Shown piece after piece: positions 1 to 5,740 of a stretch of 5,740 bases of DNA. Both the position numbers and the translations under genes were made by a program. Position 1 is the stretch's first letter. Each line of letters begins with the position of its first letter. The notes beneath the pieces are model-generated. The model saw nothing but the letters and a program-made list of their open reading frames with translations. It was not told where the DNA came from and searched no databases. The DNA lies in contig JADLDX010000777.1 of NCBI GenBank assembly GCA_020846515.1, forward strand, positions 1 to 5,740. The letters are read 5' to 3'. The stretch is from Pirellulaceae bacterium. Its GTDB lineage: Bacteria; Planctomycetota; Planctomycetia; Pirellulales; Pirellulaceae.

Positions 1-1
1 A

Positions 2-550
2 GCGACCCATGCTCAGTCAGCCCCTCCACAATCACCTCAGTCACCCACTGAGTCACCTATTGAGTCACCTATTGCGTCGTCAGCACAGTCACCAACCTTA
101 TCGCCTCAGAGTGCGGCTACTGATGTCTGGCTAACGCCCAGTTTAGATCGGCTAGATTCGAACCTGATTGCGTCGGTGAGTGTCGGAACCTTGGTGACTT
201 TAAACCAGGTTGCCTGGTCGGCTGATTCCAAACGCCGTCTTTGGCAACAGACCCAGGCGGATTTGTGCGATATGGAAACGCACGCTGTTGCCCAAGCCTG
301 CGTGGATCATAATGTGCCTTGGGTGGGCGGTCGCGTGGTCAGCGATGCCGCCGATCAAACGCTTCAGCCATGGATGCTGGCTTTGCCGAGCCTTATTCAG
401 CAAGCCCGCTGGTCAAGGCTGTGCGGGCAATTGCTGACCCATCCCCAAGATCTGCCTGGCCTGTTACGCTTGGCATTACGTATGCAGCAGCTTAAGCGAC
501 ATTTGACTCACTTCACAATCGAACTTGTTACGCATGTCCTCCCGGCCTGA
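2..550 (+). CDS. Nucleoside phosphorylase-superfamily protein (MTA/SAH nucleosidase- or HpnG-like), C-terminal part
   Basis: The reading frame is open from the window edge (first full codon at 2) to TGA at 548-550, so the start and N-terminal half lie outside; 182 residues are visible. The segment LCDMETHAVAQACVDHNVPW (DMET at 269-280) matches the DMESAAVA-type motif whose glutamate binds the ribose in MTA/SAH nucleosidases and related phosphorylases. It is followed by RVVSDAADQ (SDAAD at 341-355), which contains the usual catalytic aspartate. The preceding GTLVTLNQVAWSADSKRRLW and the tail LLTHPQDLPGLLRLALRMQQ resemble hopanoid-associated phosphorylase HpnG and its relatives. Members cleave or phosphorolyse N-glycosidic bonds of nucleosides in the cytoplasm. 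The substrate cannot be told from this fragment. Residues encoded by about 2-130 form a Ser/Pro/Gln-rich stretch that is unusual for the fold. The last 17 bases overlap hrpA. Superfamily is confident; subfamily is inferred. Confidence 0.82.
   Translation, partial: ATHAQSAPPQSPQSPTESPIESPIASSAQSPTLSPQSAATDVWLTPSLDRLDSNLIASVSVGTLVTLNQVAWSADSKRRLWQQTQADLCDMETHAVAQACVDHNVPWVGGRVVSDAADQTLQPWMLALPSLIQQARWSRLCGQLLTHPQDLPGLLRLALRMQQLKRHLTHFTIELVTHVLPA
38..73 (+). repeat. 12-bp in-frame tandem repeat (Glu-Ser-Pro-Ile)
   Basis: Two perfect copies of gagtcacctatt (50-61 and 62-73) follow a degenerate copy (38-49, 9 of 12 bases identical). They encode QSPT-ESPI-ESPI inside the phosphorylase-like gene. 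The unit length is a multiple of three, so copy-number change keeps the frame. The surrounding sequence (codons at about 14-110) is also rich in Gln-Ser-Pro, suggesting an older, decayed repeat tract. Confidence 0.8.
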
Positions 551-3500
551 AAATCTGCCTGCTTTTTCCGAAGACGAAATACCCAGGCATCCCGAGCAAC
601 TTGCCAGGCTGCTGGAATCGGTCATGCAGCGTGATCGCCATCGCTTGCGCTCGCAGTGGCAGCGCCTGCGCGGCCAGACGCCCCGCAATCAAGCTAAACA
701 TCAGGCTCCTAATCGAGCTAACAAGCCAGTCGAAGAGCCAACGAACGAGTCAGCGAACGAGTCAGCGAACGAGTCAGCGAACTTACCGTGGCAACGTTGG
801 CTGGAGCAAGTGGCGCAGTCGCGGCAACTGGTGCTCGATCGCGGCGCAGCCATTGGACCGATGAGCTTTGATCCGGAGCTACCCATTACGGCTCGGCGCG
901 ACGAGATCGCTCAGTTGATCAGCACGCGACAGACCTTGGTGTTATGTGGGGAAACAGGGTCGGGTAAGAGTACTCAACTGCCCAAGATCTGTTTACAAGC
1001 TGGCTTGGGTCGACGGGGCATCATCGGTCATACACAGCCGCGTCGCTTGGCCGCGCGAGCTGTCGCGGCGCGCGTGGCCGAAGAACTTGGCTCGCGCATT
1101 GGCGATCGCGTCGGCTACAAGATTCGATTCAACGACAAGACAACACCTACAACCTTGATCAAGTTGATGACCGATGGTGTGTTGTTGGCCGAGACACAAT
1201 CCGATCGCTTTCTGGACCAATACGAAGCGATCATCATCGACGAAGCGCATGAACGCTCGCTGAACATCGATTTTCTCTTGGCGTACTTGAAGCAATTGAT
1301 TGTGCGCCGGCCCGATTTGAAATTGATCATTACTTCGGCCACGATCGATCCACAGAAGTTTGCAGATCACTTTGCGGATGACCTTGGACCAGCTCCGATC
1401 GTCGAAGTCCAAGGACGTACTTATCCAGTAGAGGTACGGTACCGTGATGTCGATCAATTGCACGACGATACCGATGGGCCTGTGCCCTTATCGCCTACCG
1501 ACGGGACACCGCTAACCGCATTGGCACAGGCCGTCGATGAAGTGTGCGGAACAGGGCAGGGGGATGTGTTAGTGTTTTTGCCCACCGAGCGTGACATACG
1601 TTTGGCCGCCAAATATCTACGCGGCTGGTTTACCATGCAAGGTCGTTTATCGCATGTCGATATTCTGCCCCTGTATGCCAGGCTGAGCGAAGCGGAACAG
1701 AACCGAATTTTTCAATCGCACTCCCAGCGACGCATCGTCCTGGCAACCAACGTGGCCGAGTCCTCGCTAACGGTACCTGGCATTCACTTTGTGGTCGATA
1801 CAGGCACGGCCCGTATCAGTCGCTATGCACCGCGGCAACGGGTGCAGCGTTTGCCTATCGAAGCCATATCACAAGCCTCAGCCGATCAGCGCGCAGGTCG
1901 CTGCGGTCGTCTGGGACCGGGCGTCTGCATTCGGTTGTACAGCCAAGCCGACTATGCATCGCGCACCCGTTACACCACGCCCGAAATTCGCCGCAGCGAT
2001 TTGGCCGCTGTAATTCTGCAGTGCGCCACCCTGCGACTAGGCGCCCTGCTGGAACTACCATTGCTGGATCCACCTTCGCCAGAAGCCGTGCGTGATGGTC
2101 AACGGACGTTGCTGGAAATAGGTGCCTTGGATGATCGCCTATCGCTGACCGCCATTGGTCATCAATTGGGCAAACTGCCATGTGATCCTCGCGTAGGTCG
2201 TATGCTGCTGGCCGCGCACGAACATAATGTGCTGGGTGATGTGTTGGTGATCGCCGCCGCGCTGGAATCGCAGGATGTGCGTTTGCGCCCGGCTGGACAA
2301 CAATCCGATGCCGATGCGGCTCATCAAGAGTTTCGCGATCCCCACAGCGATTTTCTGAGCCTGCTCCGCTTGTGGCATTTTTACGAACGTCTGCGCAGTT
2401 CGCTCAGCCGTTCACGCCTTGGTAAAGCCCTTGAGCAAAAGTTCCTGTCGCTGCAACGCTTTCGTGAATGGGCTGACATCGTGCGCCAACTGAAAGAGAT
2501 GTTGCACTCAGCTGGTCTCAAGGTAGGTGCCGCCCATATTACTTTACCCAACCTGGAGTTTGAAAACGTAGATAAAAGCGATTCGCAATCAAGCCACGAT
2601 TTGGCCAACAGTAACTCTGTTCGTGACAACGCAGGCCGTGACAACTCTGGTGGCGGTTCACGCGCTGGTCGCTCGAATTCACGCAAGCACGGCGCACAAG
2701 CGGCTACCTCCAGAGACATAACGCGGAAAGTCTCTGCCAAGGATCGACCTACCGGCTATGAATCGATTCATCAATCGCTTTTAACCGGACTACTCAGCGG
2801 CGTGGGGACTTTGGGCGACAACCGCCAGTATCAAGGTGTCAGTAACTCGTACTTCGCCCTGTGGCCTGGCTCTGGTCTTTTTCAACGCACGCCTAAATGG
2901 ATCATGGTGGCTGAAGTGCTCGAGACGACGCGTCGCTATGGGCGAACGGCGGCTGAGATCGATGTAGCTTGGGTGGAGAAGATCGCGGCTCCGCTACTAA
3001 AACATAGCTACTCAGATCCGCACTGGAGCACGAAATCACAAGCCGCCATGGTCTATCGGCGCAGTACTTTATACGGTTTGCCGATCGTAGAGCGACGACA
3101 AACGATGTTGGCACCGATCGATCCCAGCCTGGCTCGCAATCTGTTGATCACGCACGCGCTGGTGCAAGGCGAGTCGCAGTGTCGTGAAAAGTTCTTATTG
3201 AACAACCAGAAGGTTTTGGCCGATCTGCAAGCCCTGGCTGAACGTTCGAGACGACGCGACTTGTTGGTCGATCCCTATGCACTCGAGCAATTGTATGCCC
3301 AGCGATTGCCAGATGAAATCGTTGATCTGCCTGGCCTGCGCAAGTGGGTGAATGGTCACGCCGGATCAACCGCGGAAAAATCTATGTTCTTTACGCCTGA
3401 CGATATTTTGGGTCGCTCGCTACAGTCACCGCCTGCCGAACATTTTCCAAGCCAGTTGCAGGTCGGACCTACCAGGTTGCCCTTGGCTTATCGTTTTCAT

Positions 3501-4841
3501 CCTGGTGATCCAGGCGATGGGGTGACCGTCACACTACCGAAGGTGGCACTGCGTCAGGTCAGCGAAGAAGCCTTCGGCTGGCTTGTGCCTGGCTTGCTGG
3601 AAGACAAGCTGCTGCACATGATTCGTTCATTGCCGAAACAGCTGCGCCGTAATTTTGTACCTGCGCCCGATGTCGCGCGCAAACTGGCCGATGAACTGAA
3701 GGAGACACCACGAGATCAGCCCTTTAGTTCAGCGGTTTGTCAATTGATGAGTCGCTATGCGGGCGAACCGATCACGCCGTCAGACTTTGATTGGCAAAAG
3801 TTGCCAGAGCATTTGCGATTTCGTATTAACGTTGTCGATGATGCAGGCAAGGTGATCGAAAGTGGTCGCGACATTCAACAATTGCAGGCCAAGTTGGTCG
3901 AAGAGACGCCCACGCTGAAATCGGCCTTGGCGGCCAAGTCGAACGAGCCAGGTTCGTCGTCGCCTATCCCTGCTCCCTGGAACGACCGTCGCGTGACCTC
4001 GCTGGATATCCAACAGATTCCTGAATCGATTGTCATCCTGCGTGGCGGTGTGAAAATCGCCGCCTATCCAGCGATCGTCGACGCGGGTGACGCAGTGATA
4101 CTGAGAGTTGTCGACAATCGCGAAGATGCTGATCGTTTGACGCAGGGTGGTTGGTTGCGACTGCTGGCGATTAAGTATCGACGTGAGTTGACTGGCCAGG
4201 TCGCGCATTTACCTGGTTTGGAAAAAGTGAGTGTCTGGCTAGCCCGTCTCGTTTCGCCTGCGATGCTGCGCGACCAACTTCGGGACTTGATCGCGCGCGT
4301 CGCGTTTCTCGAAAACCAACCACCGTTGACAGAGGTGCTCGAATTAGAAGCCCGCATGGCCGATTCCGTGCGACGCATCTCCATTGCGACTCAGGATGTG
4401 GCCATTTGGTTGCCCGCGTTGGCCGAGCATTATCAAGCGCTGCGCTTGGCCGTCGAAACCTCGCCCGGACCCTGGAAAGAAGTTGCCGACGACATCGCGG
4501 GCCAGTTGGCTGAACTAACGGCCGACAAGTTTATCGCCCGTGTTGCCTGGTCAGATCTGAAAGAGTATCCACGCTATTTCCAAGCGGCTCGTCTGCGCTG
4601 GGAAAAGCTGCGCAGTGGCGGCATTCCCAAAGATCGCAAGCAACGCGAGCCCATCGAAAAACTGATGCGTCGTTACGAAGAGTTGAAAGCCCAAGCCGTA
4701 ACCGCCACACCAGCCAAACGGACCGCGCTCAACACCGCCCGCATATTGATCGAAGAACTGCGAGTTTCAGTCTTCGCACAACAATTGGGCACGCGCCAAA
4801 GCGTATCGGTCAAACGCATCGAAGAGTTGCTCAATAGCTAA
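534..4841 (+). CDS. hrpA: ATP-dependent DEAH-box RNA helicase HrpA
   Basis: This is a cytoplasmic RNA-dependent NTPase/helicase of the DEAH/RHA family; in Escherichia coli HrpA acts in RNA processing and in resolving stalled ribosomes. From the ATG, 1435 residues are predicted against about 1300 in E. coli. RecA domain 1 has Walker A GETGSGKST (139-147), TQPRRLAAR, TDGVLLAE, DEAH (236-239) and SAT (268-270). RecA domain 2 has TNVAES (405-410) and QRAGRCGR (452-459). HA2 and OB-fold regions follow, then the long HrpA-specific C-terminus (DUF3418-type) with RRNFVPAPD (1038-1046) and IEELRVSVFAQQLGT (1406-1420). All helicase motifs are intact. An in-frame TGA at 504-506 confines the start to TTG 525 or ATG 534; ATG is preferred, though neither has a clear Shine-Dalgarno. 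The start overlaps the upstream gene by 17 bases, suggesting an operon. Extra length comes from a (NESA)3 repeat and a ~60-residue insert. Confidence 0.97.
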   Translation: MSSRPENLPAFSEDEIPRHPEQLARLLESVMQRDRHRLRSQWQRLRGQTPRNQAKHQAPNRANKPVEEPTNESANESANESANLPWQRWLEQVAQSRQLVLDRGAAIGPMSFDPELPITARRDEIAQLISTRQTLVLCGETGSGKSTQLPKICLQAGLGRRGIIGHTQPRRLAARAVAARVAEELGSRIGDRVGYKIRFNDKTTPTTLIKLMTDGVLLAETQSDRFLDQYEAIIIDEAHERSLNIDFLLAYLKQLIVRRPDLKLIITSATIDPQKFADHFADDLGPAPIVEVQGRTYPVEVRYRDVDQLHDDTDGPVPLSPTDGTPLTALAQAVDEVCGTGQGDVLVFLPTERDIRLAAKYLRGWFTMQGRLSHVDILPLYARLSEAEQNRIFQSHSQRRIVLATNVAESSLTVPGIHFVVDTGTARISRYAPRQRVQRLPIEAISQASADQRAGRCGRLGPGVCIRLYSQADYASRTRYTTPEIRRSDLAAVILQCATLRLGALLELPLLDPPSPEAVRDGQRTLLEIGALDDRLSLTAIGHQLGKLPCDPRVGRMLLAAHEHNVLGDVLVIAAALESQDVRLRPAGQQSDADAAHQEFRDPHSDFLSLLRLWHFYERLRSSLSRSRLGKALEQKFLSLQRFREWADIVRQLKEMLHSAGLKVGAAHITLPNLEFENVDKSDSQSSHDLANSNSVRDNAGRDNSGGGSRAGRSNSRKHGAQAATSRDITRKVSAKDRPTGYESIHQSLLTGLLSGVGTLGDNRQYQGVSNSYFALWPGSGLFQRTPKWIMVAEVLETTRRYGRTAAEIDVAWVEKIAAPLLKHSYSDPHWSTKSQAAMVYRRSTLYGLPIVERRQTMLAPIDPSLARNLLITHALVQGESQCREKFLLNNQKVLADLQALAERSRRRDLLVDPYALEQLYAQRLPDEIVDLPGLRKWVNGHAGSTAEKSMFFTPDDILGRSLQSPPAEHFPSQLQVGPTRLPLAYRFHPGDPGDGVTVTLPKVALRQVSEEAFGWLVPGLLEDKLLHMIRSLPKQLRRNFVPAPDVARKLADELKETPRDQPFSSAVCQLMSRYAGEPITPSDFDWQKLPEHLRFRINVVDDAGKVIESGRDIQQLQAKLVEETPTLKSALAAKSNEPGSSSPIPAPWNDRRVTSLDIQQIPESIVILRGGVKIAAYPAIVDAGDAVILRVVDNREDADRLTQGGWLRLLAIKYRRELTGQVAHLPGLEKVSVWLARLVSPAMLRDQLRDLIARVAFLENQPPLTEVLELEARMADSVRRISIATQDVAIWLPALAEHYQALRLAVETSPGPWKEVADDIAGQLAELTADKFIARVAWSDLKEYPRYFQAARLRWEKLRSGGIPKDRKQREPIEKLMRRYEELKAQAVTATPAKRTALNTARILIEELRVSVFAQQLGTRQSVSVKRIEELLNS
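744..779 (+). repeat. 12-bp in-frame tandem repeat (Asn-Glu-Ser-Ala)x3 in hrpA
   Basis: Three perfect copies of aacgagtcagcg lie at 744-755, 756-767 and 768-779, preceded by a degenerate copy at 732-743 (8 of 12 bases). They encode residues 71-82 of HrpA, in the charged, probably unstructured N-terminal extension before the first RecA domain. Perfect identity between copies suggests recent slippage or duplication. Confidence 0.9.
2562..2741 (+). other. Low-complexity insertion inside HrpA (residues about 677-736)
   Basis: In E. coli HrpA only about ten residues separate the HA2-side helix (VREWQDIYTQLRQ) from the EIHIALLTGLLS segment that begins the next domain. Here the equivalent flanks (FREWADIVRQLKE and YESIHQSLLTGLLS) are separated by a much longer stretch. 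About 60 of those residues are dominated by Ser, Asn, Asp, Arg and Gly (for example SNSVRDNAGRDNSGGGSRAG) and then become Lys/Arg-rich. It is predicted to be a disordered, positively charged loop. The reading frame and the flanking domains stay intact, so it is an insertion and not a frameshift. Boundaries are approximate. Confidence 0.75.
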
Positions 4842-4855
4842 ACAACTCACGTAGC

Positions 4856-4874
4856 AGCGTCTCTCCGAGACGTT
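4856..4874 (+). terminator. Hairpin just after hrpA (possible 3' stem-loop)
   Basis: CGTCTC (4858-4863) and GAGACG (4867-4872) pair around a TCC loop. A G-U and an A-U pair extend the stem to about 8 bp. It starts 15 bases after the hrpA stop, where a terminator or RNA-stabilising stem would be expected. No T-run follows, so it does not meet the usual intrinsic-terminator pattern; it is also part of the left inverted repeat of the intergenic element. Confidence 0.35.
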
Positions 4875-4896
4875 GATGGCCGACGTTGATGGCCGA
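4871..4896 (+). repeat. 13-bp tandem duplication inside the intergenic element
   Basis: cgttgatggccga occurs twice without a gap (4871-4883 and 4884-4896), followed by a partial third copy, cgtcgat (4897-4903). The related string tgatggccg also appears at 5072-5080 near the right end. It makes the left arm longer than the right arm relative to the nested inverted repeats. Confidence 0.8.
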
Positions 4897-4948
4897 CGTC
4901 GATCATAAGTCGGGTCGTAACCAATGCTAGCGTTTACTGTGTTCGGCA

Positions 4949-4983
4949 GGCTAACGACGTTCAGCAACGACTGTTGGCTAACG
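4949..4983 (+). repeat. Short direct repeat ggctaacg in the element core
   Basis: ggctaacg occurs at 4949-4956 and 4976-4983, 27 bases apart. A third related string, gggcgttaac, follows at 4997-5006. A small inverted pair, TGGGCG (4996-5001) and CGCCCA (5021-5026), closes around ccccggtttcccc. These mark the central part of the element as repeat-rich non-coding DNA; no function is evident. Confidence 0.45.
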
Positions 4984-5079
4984 GATATCAGCTGATGGGC
5001 GTTAACCCCGGTTTCCCCATCGCCCACAGGGCGACTCGCTAGCAAATCATTCGATGCCCATGATCGACGCCTGATGGCC

Positions 5080-5100
5080 GCGAGTCTCGGAGAGACTCGC
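5080..5100. repeat. Perfect 9-bp palindromic hairpin at the right end of the element
   Basis: GCGAGTCTC (5080-5088) and GAGACTCGC (5092-5100) are perfect inverted repeats around a GGA loop. The core TCTCGGAGAG is the exact reverse complement of CTCTCCGAGA in the left hairpin (4861-4870). The stem is strong, but no T-run follows on either strand, so terminator function is unsupported. Confidence 0.8.
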
Positions 5101-5199
5101 CTACGTGGTTATGTCGCTCTGTTTTGTTAATCCAGGAAAACTAATCCGCATGTACTACTTGTGACGATGAATGCAATCGGGCCGAAGTTGCTCATAGTC

Positions 5200-5206
5200 A
5201 AAGGTG
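5200..5206 (+). promoter_or_regulatory. Shine-Dalgarno-like site for the porin-like gene
   Basis: AAAGGTG ends four bases before the ATG at 5211; the AGG core (5202-5204) is six bases upstream. This supports ATG 5211 as the start, together with the signal peptide that begins there. Confidence 0.5.
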
Positions 5207-5210
5207 CACC

Positions 5211-5740
5211 ATGCGTCGCAATAAGATACAAGTATCGCTAGCATTAAGCGTGGCGATATTCGTTAGCTGCTCCGTTGGTAGACTTGCTGCACAAGACTTC
5301 AACTCCATACCAGCACCCCAGGTATTGCAGGTTCCACAGGTCCCACAGCTTCCCCCGCCTGGCCGAACACCTTCGATTTATGCTAGCCCGCCAAACTTGG
5401 ATCCACCCGCTGTGTCCGGCTATGTGGAACAGGGTTTCAGCCAAGAGGGTTTCAGCCAACCCGCTTACAGTCCGCCGGGTTCCAGTCAACCTGGATACGT
5501 AGATTCGAACTACAGCCAGTCTGGTTTTAACCAGTCGCAAGGTTTTGACTCCGGGATGATGCAATCACCCATGATGAGCGCTGTGCCTGTTGTGCCGTTG
5601 CCGACCACTTCGCCAGTGGTGAACGATCGACTGAGCAAGCTCGAGCAACGGCTGGATGAAGTTGATGCGGCTAAAAATCTACTACCTGCGGTCAAGGTTA
5701 GCGGAGTATTCCAAGCCGATGCCGTGTGGTTCGATCAGTC
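5211..5740 (+). CDS. Exported porin-like protein (OprO/OprP-like), N-terminal part
   Basis: The frame opens at ATG 5211 and remains open to the window edge; 176 residues are visible and the C-terminus is missing. Residues 1-27 form a signal peptide: basic MRRNK, hydrophobic VSLALSVAIFVSCSVG, and probable cleavage after LAA (27). A lipobox-like FVSC at 17-20 is a weaker alternative. Residues 33-50 are Pro/Gln/Val-rich (QVPQVPQLPPP). Residues 70-120 are rich in Gly, Ser, Gln, Tyr and Phe with GFSQ repeats. NDRLSKLEQRLDEVDAAKNL (138-157) is a short heptad-like helix. VKVSGVFQADAVWFDQ (161-176) resembles the first beta strand of phosphate-selective porin O/P family proteins, which in planctomycetes often follow a coiled coil. 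The likely role is an outer-membrane channel; the substrate is unknown. The 369-base gap and palindromic element separate it from hrpA. Export is confident, porin identity moderate. Confidence 0.75.
   Translation, partial: MRRNKIQVSLALSVAIFVSCSVGRLAAQDFNSIPAPQVLQVPQVPQLPPPGRTPSIYASPPNLDPPAVSGYVEQGFSQEGFSQPAYSPPGSSQPGYVDSNYSQSGFNQSQGFDSGMMQSPMMSAVPVVPLPTTSPVVNDRLSKLEQRLDEVDAAKNLLPAVKVSGVFQADAVWFDQ
5431..5460 (+). repeat. 15-bp tandem duplication encoding Gly-Phe-Ser-Gln repeats
   Basis: agggtttcagccaag (5431-5445) is followed directly by agggtttcagccaac (5446-5460), 14 of 15 bases identical. It encodes GFSQE-GFSQP at residues 75-84 of the exported protein. Looser copies (AYSPP, GSSQP, NYSQS, GFNQS) continue to about residue 110, so the segment is a decaying five-residue repeat. 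Confidence 0.75.

Larger units (their letters stand above)
4848..5107. repeat. Intergenic element with terminal and nested inverted repeats (MITE-like or structured 3' element)
   Basis: The ends, 4848-4870 and 5085-5107, are inverted repeats with 20 of 23 positions matching; the outer parts read CACGTAG and CTACGTG, the inner parts CTCTCCGAGA and its complement. Two more inverted pairs are nested in the same order: 4897-4906 with 5060-5069 (cgtcgatcat, 10/10) and 4925-4932 with 5037-5044 (tgctagcg, 8/8). The whole ~260 bp could therefore fold back on itself. No convincing coding frame lies inside. The left end is six bases after the hrpA stop codon. No clear target-site duplication flanks it; aac/gtt just outside (4844-4846, 5108-5110) extend the inverted symmetry. 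It could be a non-autonomous mobile element, a dispersed intergenic repeat, or a structured transcript end. Confidence 0.65.

Noticed and set aside
993..1463. Long open frame on the - strand (156 codons) opposite hrpA
   Set aside because: It lies wholly opposite the conserved RecA domain 1 of HrpA; the translation has no recognisable motif and is explained by the codon bias of the + strand gene.
4856..4874. Canonical intrinsic terminator for hrpA
   Set aside because: The stem-loop is real but no T-run follows; kept only as a low-confidence 3' hairpin.
4871..4983. CRISPR-like direct repeats
   Set aside because: The repeats are 8-13 bp, few in number and not evenly spaced by unique spacers.
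4767..5045. Open frame on the - strand across the hrpA end and the intergenic element
   Set aside because: It overlaps the conserved HrpA C-terminus and runs through the repeat element; no ribosome-binding site or familiar protein pattern.
4848..5107. Insertion sequence with its own transposase
   Set aside because: The terminal inverted repeats are present, but the interior is about 210 bases with no transposase-like coding frame and no clear target-site duplication.
5108..5210. Promoter for the porin-like gene
   Set aside because: Candidate boxes such as TTGTTA (5124-5129) and TTGTGA (5159-5164) lack a -10-like hexamer at 16-18 bases. A promoter is expected here, but I cannot place it.
5244..5564. 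- strand and second + strand open frames within the porin-like gene
   Set aside because: They are shadows of the frame starting at 5211, which has a signal peptide, a Shine-Dalgarno-like site and a family-like motif.

Overview
The window looks like chromosomal DNA from a planctomycete, probably of the Pirellula/Rhodopirellula group. This is an inference from three things: the N-terminus of a phosphate-selective-porin-like protein with a Pro/Gln-rich leader, proline/serine/glutamine-rich insertions in otherwise conserved enzymes, and intergenic palindromes built on a CTCTCCGAGA core. No rRNA or other phylogenetic marker is present, so the assignment is tentative. All three genes lie on the + strand. 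I found no convincing gene on the - strand, and no tRNA, rRNA or CRISPR array.

Layout. (1) Positions 2-550 hold the C-terminal part of a nucleoside-phosphorylase-superfamily protein. It resembles 5'-methylthioadenosine/S-adenosylhomocysteine nucleosidase and hopanoid-associated phosphorylase HpnG, and carries a low-complexity Ser/Pro/Gln segment with a 12-bp tandem repeat. (2) Positions 534-4841 hold a complete, long HrpA-type DEAH-box RNA helicase whose start overlaps the end of the first gene. It has two lineage-specific low-complexity additions: a (Asn-Glu-Ser-Ala)x3 repeat near the N-terminus and a ~60-residue Ser/Asn/Arg/Gly insert before the OB-fold region. (3) Positions 4842-5210 are non-coding. 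They hold a ~260-bp element with 23-bp imperfect terminal inverted repeats, two further nested inverted repeats, a 13-bp tandem duplication and a hairpin at each end. (4) Positions 5211-5740 hold the beginning of an exported protein: signal peptide, Pro/Gln and aromatic/Gln-rich linker, short coiled coil, then the first strand of what is probably an OprO/OprP-like outer-membrane porin. It runs off the window.

How the genes relate. The overlap suggests that the phosphorylase and hrpA are co-transcribed and perhaps translationally coupled, but no shared pathway is evident. The porin is separated from hrpA by the palindromic element and is probably its own transcription unit. No defence system or obviously new gene system is visible. 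The most interesting feature is the inverted-repeat element between hrpA and the porin. Next is the independent presence of 12-bp, frame-preserving tandem repeats containing GAGTCA in two neighbouring conserved enzymes.
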